Positions 47,731 to 56,094 of a stretch of DNA of 64,000 bases are shown here, in pieces. The DNA comes from Clostridiaceae bacterium. GTDB taxonomy: Bacteria > Bacillota > Clostridia > Lachnospirales > Lachnospiraceae. The notes beneath the pieces are model-generated. The model did not search any database and was not told the origin of the DNA. It saw only the letters and a list, made by a program, of their open reading frames with translations. Each line of letters begins with the position of its first letter. Position 1 is the first letter of the stretch. The position numbers and the translations under genes are program-made. The stretch covers positions 1 through 64,000 of the forward strand of contig CAJSZV010000010.1 in assembly GCA_910574345.1 (NCBI GenBank). Direction: 5' to 3'.

Positions 47731-48681
47731 ATGAATGTAAGAGGAAAAGCAGCTTTGATAAGCCGCTGGGTAGGTATGATTACCGGTAAAAATACCTTGG
47801 CCATTGATCAGAAAAGAGGGGGATTATATAAAAAAGACAAGATAGCCGGTTATTATAATGATTTGACTGGAAAAGTCAATAAAGAAACGATTCTTGACGA
47901 TGGTGGAATTGCAATGAACATAATTGAGGGAAATAAAAGAGTCTATTTTCCTATCAGTATTTTTCAATATGCACTGGGACTGTGGGATTTGTATTTAAAA
48001 GAAGAAAGTGAAGCCATACGTTCCTCCTTTCTCAATCACTGCAGATGGATAGTTGAGAATCAAAGATCAGATGGTTCCTGGGACTGCTTTGGCCCAATAG
48101 GATATTCAAACTATACAGTTTCATCAATGGGGCAGGGGGAGGCTGTTTCTGTATTGGCCAGGGCATATATATTGACAAAGGAAAACATTTGGATAGATGC
48201 TGCAGGAAAAGCCATGAGTTTTATGCTGAGAACTATAGGGGATGGGGGGACTCTTTTGATTGAAGGAGAAAATTATTATTTTGAAGAATATCCGGATCAA
48301 AGAGGGGAAAAAAGAAGTGTACTGAACGGCTGGATTTTTTCTTTATTTGGCTTATATGATTATCTTCTTTTAACAGATGACAGCATGGTACGACAGCTGT
48401 TTTGGAACAGTGTTATCACTATGGAAAAGGATTTGAAAGATTATGATTTGGGATATTGGTCCTGTTACGACAAAAGCGGACGAATAGCAAGTCCCGCATA
48501 TCACAGGCTACACATAGAATTATTGTATGTTATGGCGGATTTGACCGGGAGAGAGGGGTTCCTTACTTATGCAGAAAGATGGTCTGATTACCAAAGAAAA
48601 AAAGCAAACAAAGGAAGGGCTGTGATAAAGAAGATAATACAAAAACTTTCGGAAAGCCAGGAAGGAGTTCTTATTAAATAA
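47731..48681 (+). CDS. Putative D-glucuronyl C5-epimerase
   Basis: A 316-residue protein matching the C-terminal catalytic domain of glucuronyl C5-epimerases (PF06662). Key segments are YFPISIFQYALGLWDLYL (72-89), SMGQGEAVSVLARAYILT (132-149), FEEYPDQ (184-190), SVLNGWIFSLFGLYDYLLL (196-214), DYDLGYWSCYDKSG (237-250) and SPAYHRLHIELLYVMADLTG (254-273). These enzymes turn D-glucuronate into L-iduronate within a polymer. No signal peptide is seen, so it may act on lipid-linked repeat units in the cytoplasm, unlike eukaryotic Golgi enzymes. The neighbours are glycosyltransferases. Confidence 0.85.
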   Translation: MNVRGKAALISRWVGMITGKNTLAIDQKRGGLYKKDKIAGYYNDLTGKVNKETILDDGGIAMNIIEGNKRVYFPISIFQYALGLWDLYLKEESEAIRSSFLNHCRWIVENQRSDGSWDCFGPIGYSNYTVSSMGQGEAVSVLARAYILTKENIWIDAAGKAMSFMLRTIGDGGTLLIEGENYYFEEYPDQRGEKRSVLNGWIFSLFGLYDYLLLTDDSMVRQLFWNSVITMEKDLKDYDLGYWSCYDKSGRIASPAYHRLHIELLYVMADLTGREGFLTYAERWSDYQRKKANKGRAVIKKIIQKLSESQEGVLIK

Positions 48682-48682
48682 A

Positions 48683-49729
48683 ATGGAAACAGAGAATACA
48701 CTGTCTGTGATTATTCCGGTTTACAATGCAAAACCGGAGCTTCTTGAAAGGTGTATAATAAGTATCGTGGAAGGCATCAATATAAATCGGGAAATGATCG
48801 TCATAGATGACGGAAGCGATAAAATAAAATCAAAAGAATATAAAAATATCTGTGATAATTATGGAGGTCATTATTTCCGTCAGGAGAATCAAGGGGTTTC
48901 CTGTGCAAGAAATCAGGGGATTTGTCTGGCTCAGGGAAATATCATTATGTTTGCAGATGCAGATGATAGAATTATAAAAGCAGATTACTCAGGCTGGATT
49001 CACTGGATGATAGAGAACCAGGTTGATGTTCTGAGCGGATGTCTTTGTAAGAAATATGGAGACGGGAGAACAGAAGAAAAGAGGATTCACAAGGAGGGGG
49101 TGCTGTTTTTTTATAAAAATGAAGATTTAATTCAGCTTATACTGACAAGGAATCATTATGATTATCCGGAACTTAAAGATGTAGAGATTGCGGGACCTTG
49201 CTGTAAACTAATTAAAAAAAGTATGCTTGGCCAGACAAAGTTTCCGTCTGATATTAGGATTGGAGAGGATATGGTTTTCAATCTTGAATTATTAAAGAAA
49301 AATGCAAGATATGTGCTTGTTAATGAGCTATGGTATGAATATTATATCAGTTGTGAAACGGCTATGAATAAATATTATACCGGTCTGGAAGAACGGTATT
49401 TCGCTTCTATAAACAGGATTGCAGGGATGGATCTGACGAAGACAGAAGAGGAATATCTGGCTTGCCGTGCATTATATCACTATATTAAGATAATAAAAAT
49501 TTATGTCTCTCATAAAAAAAAGGAAGCAGACGCATGTATCAGCTTTATAAAAAAAATGAGCTGCAAAGAGGAACTGAGACAATGCTGGAAAAGAATAAAA
49601 TTAAGAAAATGCACGTTAGAAACAAAATATAAGATAGCTCTGGCTTTAACAAAGAGCAGACAAAATTATCTTTTATATCAAATGATTAAACTATCAATAA
49701 ATAAAGAGAATAAAAGGAGCAGAGAGTAA
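48683..49729 (+). CDS. Family 2 glycosyltransferase
   Basis: A 348-residue GT-A enzyme: LSVIIPVYNAKPELLERCI, REMIVIDDGSDK, ENQGVSCARNQGI and NIIMFADADDRI with the DxDD metal site (about 94-97). A later segment, DIRIGEDMVFNLELLK, has the ED motif that normally provides the catalytic base. The C-terminal 100 residues are basic and helical. It starts 1 nt after the epimerase stop, so translation is probably coupled. Confidence 0.92.
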   Translation: METENTLSVIIPVYNAKPELLERCIISIVEGININREMIVIDDGSDKIKSKEYKNICDNYGGHYFRQENQGVSCARNQGICLAQGNIIMFADADDRIIKADYSGWIHWMIENQVDVLSGCLCKKYGDGRTEEKRIHKEGVLFFYKNEDLIQLILTRNHYDYPELKDVEIAGPCCKLIKKSMLGQTKFPSDIRIGEDMVFNLELLKKNARYVLVNELWYEYYISCETAMNKYYTGLEERYFASINRIAGMDLTKTEEEYLACRALYHYIKIIKIYVSHKKKEADACISFIKKMSCKEELRQCWKRIKLRKCTLETKYKIALALTKSRQNYLLYQMIKLSINKENKRSRE

Positions 49730-49735
49730 AGAAAA

Positions 49736-51163
49736 ATGACAGTCATCTCTTTTATGCTGATGTTCTATGTTATATATAGCTGGATCAGACAAAGAACCCT
49801 TGACAATTTTATAATACATATTATTGCTCTGGATATTATTTTACATACATGTGTGAGCATTGGATACTTTCTGAGATTTAAATTTGATTTTGATTATTTT
49901 TATTTCACAGATATATTGATATTAGTTTACGGCATATTGAAATTTGTTTTAAAGAAAAGAATAAACAGCAGGATTTTTCTGAATTATCTTTTTTATATAG
50001 GAATTGTTATAATCGGTTTGGGATGTCTTATGATCTTTCCATATAAAGAGATGATGGTAACGAATGGAACGAACTGGGATCTGTATATTCGGGGAACCGA
50101 CTACTTAAGGGAAGCCGGATTTGCAGCCGAAAATATAGTGTTTTTTTTAAAAACATTTGTCATAGCTACGTCTGTTGCATTTTTGAAGATGTTTATCAAT
50201 ATGGAGATGTGGGGAGAAATTCTGGATAAAATGTATTACTGGGTAAAAGTGATTTTATCAGTTGGTATTTTTGAAGCAATATCCAGGTATATATTCGGAA
50301 GTGATATTTTTAATACAATTACAATCCGTTTGTTTGGACTGACCAAATCAACGTATGATGTTTCCATGGTTCGCGGAAACGGCTATATGCTCCAGGGGCT
50401 GACCAGAGAAGGTTCCGCCTATGCATATTCATTATCTATTTTATGTGTTTTTTTATATGTTAGAAGCTGCTGTCATAAAAAAGTTCTTCCATGGATGTAT
50501 ACGGCGTTAGGATTGATGATATTATCCATGTCAATTACTGCGGTGTACTGTATCGTATTTCTGTTGATCATGAAGGCGGTGTTTGATCATTATATGTTTA
50601 TGGAAAAGTGCAGCAGATTTTCAAGAAATCGTTTCCTGGTAGTTGCTGCAGTTATTCTCGGCGGGTTTTTAACAGGATTTCTTCTGAAAAGAAAGTCTGA
50701 CAGCATAAACTATATGTTGTGGCGGATTGCAGATGCATACAAAACCCTGGAGATGGTTTTTAACGGAACGTGGAGGAACTTTACAGGCTGGTATGGTTCA
50801 AATCAGTTAAGGCTGATTAGCACATGGGAGACATTAAAGCTTACAGTCCATCGTCCTTTCTTCGGATTTGGAATAGGCGCAACGACGTCGCACAGCAATC
50901 TGGCCATATTATTGGCAGAGATCGGATATGGGGGCGCCTTTTGCTGGTACAGATTTTATTTTGGCAATAAGGAAATACGGATGAAAAAAAGAGAAAAAAG
51001 ATTTACGATATCTATTATCATGTGCTACATAGCAATGAATCTATTAGCCGGATTTGAAAGACTGATCATATCAGTCGGGAATTTATTTATTTTTATTATG
51101 ATCCTTAAAGCGATAGAGGAAAGAAGGAATTATGAAGCTGTCCATAATCACCCCCGTGTATAA
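49736..51163 (+). CDS. Wzy-like polysaccharide polymerase
   Basis: A 475-residue integral membrane protein with about 11-12 predicted helices and a long loop in the second half (about 330-380), FNGTWRNFTGWYGSNQLRLISTW, followed by RPFFGFGIGATTSHSNLAILLAEIGYGG. The RPxxGxGxG...H(N/S) segment is typical of O-antigen ligase/polymerase (Wzy_C-like) proteins. It would join repeat units outside the membrane. Sequence conservation in this class is low, so the call rests on topology, loop motif and context. It overlaps the next gene by 32 nt. Confidence 0.8.
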   Translation: MTVISFMLMFYVIYSWIRQRTLDNFIIHIIALDIILHTCVSIGYFLRFKFDFDYFYFTDILILVYGILKFVLKKRINSRIFLNYLFYIGIVIIGLGCLMIFPYKEMMVTNGTNWDLYIRGTDYLREAGFAAENIVFFLKTFVIATSVAFLKMFINMEMWGEILDKMYYWVKVILSVGIFEAISRYIFGSDIFNTITIRLFGLTKSTYDVSMVRGNGYMLQGLTREGSAYAYSLSILCVFLYVRSCCHKKVLPWMYTALGLMILSMSITAVYCIVFLLIMKAVFDHYMFMEKCSRFSRNRFLVVAAVILGGFLTGFLLKRKSDSINYMLWRIADAYKTLEMVFNGTWRNFTGWYGSNQLRLISTWETLKLTVHRPFFGFGIGATTSHSNLAILLAEIGYGGAFCWYRFYFGNKEIRMKKREKRFTISIIMCYIAMNLLAGFERLIISVGNLFIFIMILKAIEERRNYEAVHNHPRV

Positions 51164-52004
51164 TGGTGAGAAATCGATTGAAAAGACAATAATGAGTATT
51201 CTGGCCCAGAATTATGATGGATTGGAGTATATAATTGTTGACGGAGGTTCTACAGACGGAACTTTGGAGATTATAAAAAAATATGAAGCTTTTATTTCGA
51301 ATATTATATCGGAAAAAGATGAAGGAATTGCAGATGCCTATAATAAAGGTATTAAACTCGCAGGGGGCGAGCTGATCGGAATTATCGCGTCTGATGATGA
51401 ACTGACCAGAGGTGCATTAAAAGCTCTTGCAGAACAGTATGACGGATGCAGCGATGTGGTTTCCGGAAGCCTTATAAGGAAAAATCAGGAAAGGTGTAAA
51501 CTGGTTAAATCAGATAAAAATCTGGAACAACTGAGAACGCATACTTCCATTGCCCATCCAGCAACATTCATAAGGAAAGATGCATATGAGAAATACGGGC
51601 TGTATTCTTTAAAATACCACTGCGCCATGGACAGGGAACTGCTTTTAAGATATTTTGTATGCGGTGCATCTTTTCAAATTATTGAATATCCATTGACTAT
51701 TTTTAATGTAGGAGGAATCAGCACGTATAATCCGGTAAAATCTGCTTACCCGGAGGATCGGCAGATATCTATAGAATATGGAATGGGGAAAATACATGCG
51801 GGAATACTTTTCTGGAAAGCAGTGTCCCATTTTTATATATGCAAAGGCCTGAAAGACATAATGGCGAATATACCTGCTTTCAGATTTTTTTATCAGAAAT
51901 ATAATAACAGCAAAGTATTCATGAGAGAAGAAGAGATAATGTGTTTTGTGAACGAATGGAATGGTGACAATGATGAAGGATGTTTGTCTGATTATAATTT
52001 TTAA
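51132..52004 (+). CDS. Family 2 glycosyltransferase
   Basis: A 290-residue GT-A enzyme: LSIITPVYNGEKSIEKTIMSI, LEYIIVDGGSTDGTLEIIKKY, EKDEGIADAYNKGI and GELIGIIASDDELT (DD metal motif near 90-91). The IAHPATFIRKDAYEKYG segment is typical of WcaA-like transferases of capsule clusters. The start lies within the end of the polymerase gene, and the 3' end overlaps the next gene by 35 nt. Confidence 0.92.
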   Translation: MKLSIITPVYNGEKSIEKTIMSILAQNYDGLEYIIVDGGSTDGTLEIIKKYEAFISNIISEKDEGIADAYNKGIKLAGGELIGIIASDDELTRGALKALAEQYDGCSDVVSGSLIRKNQERCKLVKSDKNLEQLRTHTSIAHPATFIRKDAYEKYGLYSLKYHCAMDRELLLRYFVCGASFQIIEYPLTIFNVGGISTYNPVKSAYPEDRQISIEYGMGKIHAGILFWKAVSHFYICKGLKDIMANIPAFRFFYQKYNNSKVFMREEEIMCFVNEWNGDNDEGCLSDYNF

Positions 52005-52896
52005 TCACAGGTATGATTCCAATATAAAGAAGATCAAAGAGCTTTATGGCAGGCGGTTTTCAGATATCTATATATTGATGCCGTTTTTTGAGGGGGGGGG
52101 TGAAACAGAAGGAGTGCATGTGATAACGGTATATGATTCTTCTTATACATTCAGCGGTTATATAGCGCAGGCATATGAATTGATACCGAAAAAGTATAAG
52201 CACTATTTTTTCATCGGAGACGATTTGGTTTTAAATCCTTCTATCAATGAAAATAATGTATGGGAGTATTTTGAAGTCAAGGACAAAGACTCTTATATTA
52301 AGGAAATCATACCATTGTGTAAAGCATCAGGCGTCAAAGCAGAACGGCTCTATAAACAGATTTTGCAGCCATTCAGAAAAAATAACGGAACAGAGTGGAG
52401 GGAACAGATACCAGGCAGATCAGAGGCATTTCAGTTTTGCAGAGACAAGGGAATTGATGCTGAGCAAAGAATCAGTCTGAAATGGATGCTGCAGAGACAG
52501 CTGAAGGAAGGAAAGAGGATCGGAGCGTTGTTCCGGCTTTTATGGTGTATTCCATGTCTTTTTCTTAATCATGGGCTTTCTATGCCCTATCCACTTTTTA
52601 AAGGATATAGTGATCTCTTGATTATAAGCAGCAGGGATATGAAAAGCCTATGTCATTACTTTGGTGTATTTGCAGCCATGGGAGTGTTTGTGGAGATAGC
52701 AATACCTACGGCAATCAGGATGGTATGTTCTGATATTAAAACAGAGGATATGATAAATAAGCGGGGGGTGGAATACTGGTCCTGTGAAAAGAAATGGTTT
52801 GAAGATAAGTATGGCTGCTCCTTAGACAAGCTGTTTGCCGCGTGGGATGAAGAGGTGCTTTATTATCATCCGGTTAAGCTGTCCAAGTGGCAGTAA
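51970..52896 (+). CDS. Putative glycosyltransferase-like protein with a G9 tract
   Basis: About 308 residues; the start is one of two adjacent ATG codons (51970 or 51973). CLIIIFNHRYDSNIKKIKELYG, IYILMPFF and YFFIGDDLVLNPSINENN suggest a GT-A-like fold with a GDD metal motif, but I cannot assign a family. A run of nine G (52092-52100) encodes EGGG near residue 41-44. A one-base slip there would end translation early, so expression may switch on and off. It is in frame in this sequence. It overlaps the upstream glycosyltransferase gene. Confidence 0.65.
   Translation: MMKDVCLIIIFNHRYDSNIKKIKELYGRRFSDIYILMPFFEGGGETEGVHVITVYDSSYTFSGYIAQAYELIPKKYKHYFFIGDDLVLNPSINENNVWEYFEVKDKDSYIKEIIPLCKASGVKAERLYKQILQPFRKNNGTEWREQIPGRSEAFQFCRDKGIDAEQRISLKWMLQRQLKEGKRIGALFRLLWCIPCLFLNHGLSMPYPLFKGYSDLLIISSRDMKSLCHYFGVFAAMGVFVEIAIPTAIRMVCSDIKTEDMINKRGVEYWSCEKKWFEDKYGCSLDKLFAAWDEEVLYYHPVKLSKWQ
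52092..52100 (+). repeat. Homopolymeric G9 tract in coding sequence
   Basis: Nine consecutive G within gag-ggg-ggg-ggt, early in the gene at 51970. Such tracts in bacterial surface-glycan genes change length by slipped-strand mispairing. Confidence 0.9.
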
Positions 52897-52941
52897 TATT
52901 TGATAACAGGATTGGAAAATAAATGAAAAGGAAGACTATGA

Positions 52942-53286
52942 ATGAAAGAATATACAGCAAAAGAGATAGCTTGGGTTATTCGGCAGGAAATAGACAGGTG
53001 GCATAAGGAGAGCGCAAACAGACCGGAGGATTATATCATTGTAACAGATGAGATCAGAAGAATCAGACCCTTAAACTCACACAGAGATGATCCGTTGAAG
53101 GTAATTCAGGAGCTTGTCATCACCAATACGGAGATGTGGCACGAGGAGGATAAGGTGAGAAGTATGAAGGATGCGGTGGTTTTAAAGGCAATTAGGAATA
53201 TCAATCCCCTAAATCAGCACAGGAATGATCTCATCGAAGAAATTGACGAGATATTCCTTCATAATACCAAAAAGGAGATCAGATAA
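52942..53286 (+). CDS. Small protein with an internal RPLN-HRxD repeat, unknown function
   Basis: A 114-residue charged, helical protein. Two halves resemble each other: DEIRRIRPLNSHRDDPLKVIQEL...NT (about 37-63) and KAIRNINPLNQHRNDLIEEIDEIFLHNT (about 81-108). The same N-x-(H/Q)RNDLxxE(I/L) pattern recurs in the next protein (NILKNQRNDLTEEL). I know no family for it. Its place between glycosyltransferases and sugar-activation genes suggests an accessory or regulatory role. AAAGGAAG precedes the ATG. Confidence 0.7.
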   Translation: MKEYTAKEIAWVIRQEIDRWHKESANRPEDYIIVTDEIRRIRPLNSHRDDPLKVIQELVITNTEMWHEEDKVRSMKDAVVLKAIRNINPLNQHRNDLIEEIDEIFLHNTKKEIR

Positions 53287-53287
53287 T

Positions 53288-53548
53288 ATGGAAACCATAG
53301 GAAGTCTTATTGATAAACTGAGTATTAATGAATTGAAAATTTATCATATGACGGAGCAGAGGGAACGGGAAGATGTAGAAGGGGATTTTAGAGAGGACTG
53401 TGACATGCGGCTCAATATCTTAAAAAACCAGAGAAATGATCTGACGGAAGAACTGCAGAGTTTGATGGAAGATGTCCGGTCAGGAAAAAAGCAGCTAAAG
53501 CTTTATCGTCAGATGAAAATGTATAACGAAAAGAAATTTAAGGATTAA
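53288..53548 (+). CDS. Small coiled-coil protein, unknown function
   Basis: An 86-residue protein beginning METIGSLIDKLSINELKIYHMT, strongly charged and predicted helical throughout, with KNQRNDLTEELQSLMEDVRSGKKQLKLY likely forming a coiled coil. It shares the QRNDLxxEL pattern with its upstream neighbour, whose stop lies 1 nt before this start. AAGGAGAT is placed correctly; a longer in-frame version from 53225 would overlap the previous gene. Small proteins of this shape occur in capsule clusters of Firmicutes, but no role is known to me. Confidence 0.7.
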   Translation: METIGSLIDKLSINELKIYHMTEQREREDVEGDFREDCDMRLNILKNQRNDLTEELQSLMEDVRSGKKQLKLYRQMKMYNEKKFKD

Positions 53549-53578
53549 ATGGGCAAGGAGTTTTACGGAGGAGGAGAA

Positions 53579-55081
53579 ATGCTGGAATATATTATTGTTC
53601 AGGCAGGAGGAAAAGGTACCAGGATGGAGACGCTGACCAGGAATAAACCCAAGGCTTTAGTACCAGTTAATAACCTGCCGATGATCTTTCATTTGTTTCG
53701 TAAATATCCAGATAAAAAATACATCATTATTGGAGATTATCAATATGGCGTGCTCATAAACTATCTCAAAGCGTTTGCAGAGACAGATTACAGGATGGTT
53801 CGTGCAACGGGGCATACAGGTACTTGTGCAGGATTGTCAGAGGCTCTTTCCTATATACCAGATAACCAGAGATTTATGCTTATCTGGTGCGATCTGGTTC
53901 TTCCAAAGGAGTATGAGTTTCCAGAGTCGGAAAAAGATATCATAGGAATTGCCAAGGATTTTCCTTGCCGCTGGAAATATGAGAACGGAACGTTTACTGA
54001 AGAAATGAGCAGAGGCCAGGGGGTTGCCGGACATTTCATTTTTCATGATAAATCAGTTCTGGCAGAAGTTCCCGCAGAGGGGGAATTGGTGAGATGGATG
54101 CAGAGTCAGGGGATAACCTTTGAAGAACAAGAACTATGGCATACCCGTGAATACGGTTTGTATAGTGAATGGGACAAGCTTCCCAAGACGAGATGCCGCC
54201 CCTTTAACAGAGTGCATGTGGAAGGAGACAAATTCTACAAAGAACCTATTGACGAACAGGGAAGACAGCTGGCTGTTCGGGAAAGAGCCTGGTATAGAAA
54301 GCTGAAAGGCATTTGCTTTGAGAATATTCCGGCAATCTATGATTACGAACCTCTTTGTATGGAACGTGTAGAAGGAAAAAACCTTTATGAATATAGGGAT
54401 CTTCCTTTGGATTTAAAAAAAAGGATTTTGACCCAGATCATTGAATGCTTGAAAAAGGTTCATGAACTAGGGAGTATTCCGGCGGACAGGGACAGCTATT
54501 ACGATGCCTACATAGCCAAAACCTTTGAACGGCTGAAAAAAGTCCGCCGATTGGTACCTTTTGCGGGAGATAGGTATGTAACGGTTAACGGAAAGCGATG
54601 TCGGAATGTGTTTTTTCACAGAGAAGAGCTGGAGAATATGGTGATGGCATATATGCCAGAAGAATTCAAACTGATCCATGGAGATTGTACTTTTAGCAAC
54701 ATGATGCTGAAAAAGGACACAGTTCCCATGCTCATCGATCCGAGAGGATATTTTGGAAAAACTGAGATATTTGGAGACGTTGCTTATGACTGGGTAAAAT
54801 TATATTATTCCTTATATAGTAATTATGACCAGTTCAATTTAAAAAGATTTGAACTAGTTATCAAAGAAAAGGAAGTGACAATGAAAGTCGACTCTAACCA
54901 GTGGGAAGAGCTGGAAGGAGACTTTTTTCGCCTGCTGGAAGGGGAAGTTACCAGACACCAGATGAAACTGTATCTGGCAGTCGTCTGGTTAAGCCTGACT
55001 ACATACGCATGGGAAGATTATGATTCTATATGTGGGGCGTTCTATAATGGGTTATGGTATCTGGAGGATGTTTTGTCATGA
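53579..55081 (+). CDS. Nucleotidyltransferase-kinase fusion for sugar or polyol activation
   Basis: A 500-residue two-domain protein. The N-terminal half (1-230) is a sugar-1-phosphate nucleotidyltransferase-like fold: IIVQAGGKGTRMETLTRNKPKALVPV, with MLIWCDLVL as a later metal-site strand. The C-terminal half (about 250-500) is an aminoglycoside phosphotransferase/choline kinase-like domain, with FKLIHGDCTFSNMML near 363-377 (HGDxxxxN) and MLIDPRGYFG near 383-392. It could phosphorylate a sugar or polyol and link it to a nucleotide. With the SIS isomerase and HAD phosphatase that follow, this forms a complete activation module. The start at 53579 follows GGAGGAGG. Confidence 0.8.
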   Translation: MLEYIIVQAGGKGTRMETLTRNKPKALVPVNNLPMIFHLFRKYPDKKYIIIGDYQYGVLINYLKAFAETDYRMVRATGHTGTCAGLSEALSYIPDNQRFMLIWCDLVLPKEYEFPESEKDIIGIAKDFPCRWKYENGTFTEEMSRGQGVAGHFIFHDKSVLAEVPAEGELVRWMQSQGITFEEQELWHTREYGLYSEWDKLPKTRCRPFNRVHVEGDKFYKEPIDEQGRQLAVRERAWYRKLKGICFENIPAIYDYEPLCMERVEGKNLYEYRDLPLDLKKRILTQIIECLKKVHELGSIPADRDSYYDAYIAKTFERLKKVRRLVPFAGDRYVTVNGKRCRNVFFHREELENMVMAYMPEEFKLIHGDCTFSNMMLKKDTVPMLIDPRGYFGKTEIFGDVAYDWVKLYYSLYSNYDQFNLKRFELVIKEKEVTMKVDSNQWEELEGDFFRLLEGEVTRHQMKLYLAVVWLSLTTYAWEDYDSICGAFYNGLWYLEDVLS

Positions 55082-55689
55082 ATAAAGAAGATAAAAGCAG
55101 ATTGGATTATTTTGAGGAAGATGAAAAGATTATCAGTCATGCGTTGAAATCCATAAGAATGGAGGAAATGAAGTCCCTGATAACTGAGTGTGAACAGACT
55201 TTGAAAGCGGGACATAAAATTGTGGTGTCAGGACTTGGCAAAAATGTGCCTATTTGTGATAAGTTTGTGGGAACTATGCTCAGTCTGGGCCTGGATGCAG
55301 GTTTTCTTCATACGAATTCAGCAGTACATGGCGATATGGGGATGGTACATTCGGGTGATTTGGTAATTATATTGACCAAAAGCGGGGCCACAGCCGAATC
55401 CGTGTATCTGGTGAGCCTGTTAAAGAAACGGCAGGGGGTCACCCTTTGGCTCCTGAGTTTTCAAGAGCACAGCAGATTGGCGGACTGTATGGAGAATAAG
55501 CTGATCATTCATCTTGAACATGAAGGAGATTTGTGGAATATTGTCCCTAATAATTCGACCACCCTGAACCTGATTGTATTGCAGAAAGTGGCCATGGAAC
55601 TTTCCAAACGGCTGGGGCTGGAACTTGAAAAAGATTTTAAACCAAACCATCCGGGGGGAGCGATAGGGGAAACGTTGAAACATGAATAA
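55078..55689 (+). CDS. SIS-domain sugar phosphate isomerase
   Basis: A 203-residue SIS protein: GHKIVVSGLGKNVPICDKFVGTMLSLG, NSAVHGDMGMVHSGDLVIILTKSGATAE and the end FKPNHPGGAIGETL. This resembles the catalytic domain of arabinose-5-phosphate isomerases (KdsD/GutQ) without the CBS pair, and more distantly GmhA. It would make an aldose or ketose phosphate for the adjacent kinase/nucleotidyltransferase. Its ATG overlaps the previous TGA (ATGA). The HAD gene start overlaps its end by 8 nt. Confidence 0.88.
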   Translation: MNKEDKSRLDYFEEDEKIISHALKSIRMEEMKSLITECEQTLKAGHKIVVSGLGKNVPICDKFVGTMLSLGLDAGFLHTNSAVHGDMGMVHSGDLVIILTKSGATAESVYLVSLLKKRQGVTLWLLSFQEHSRLADCMENKLIIHLEHEGDLWNIVPNNSTTLNLIVLQKVAMELSKRLGLELEKDFKPNHPGGAIGETLKHE

Positions 55690-56077
55690 TTTAGAAAGTA
55701 ACAAAGGCAGGATTGTTCTGTCCTCTCTGGGGCATACATGGATTCTGGATCTGGACGGAACGATAGTGAAGCACAACGGATACAAAACAGATGGAGAAGA
55801 TTCTTTTCTGGAGGGCGCCCTTGAGTTTCTTAAGGGTATTCCAGATAAAGACATGGTGGTTTTTCTGACCTCCAGGACAGAGGAATGGAGAAATGTAACT
55901 GTAGAGTTTCTTGAAAAGCATCGGGTGAGATTTGACCATATTATCTTTAACGCACCCTACGGCGAACGAATTCTGATTAATGATGATAAGCCGGGAGGAT
56001 TAAAGACGAGTATAGGAATATGCGGCAAAAGAGATAAGTTTCCCATAAGAAAGATTATAGAAAAGGAAGAAGTGTAG
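55682..56077 (+). CDS. Small HAD-family phosphatase
   Basis: A 131-residue cap-less HAD protein. Motif I is TWILDLDGTIVKH (residues 19-31), with the nucleophile Asp in DLDGT. Motif II is VVFLTSRTEEW. The acidic motif IV is ILINDDKPGG. It is of the size of GmhB/KdsC-like or polynucleotide-phosphatase-like members. With the SIS isomerase and kinase-nucleotidyltransferase it probably removes a phosphate from a sugar bisphosphate intermediate. Confidence 0.85.
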   Translation: MNNLESNKGRIVLSSLGHTWILDLDGTIVKHNGYKTDGEDSFLEGALEFLKGIPDKDMVVFLTSRTEEWRNVTVEFLEKHRVRFDHIIFNAPYGERILINDDKPGGLKTSIGICGKRDKFPIRKIIEKEEV

Positions 56078-56094
56078 GAAGGAAAAGCAGTTTT

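Noticed and set aside
48238-48257. Shorter G runs (six) in the epimerase and other genes as further slippage tracts
   Set aside because: Runs of six or seven G occur elsewhere in the window, including non-glycan regions and ribosome sites, so they are not distinctive.
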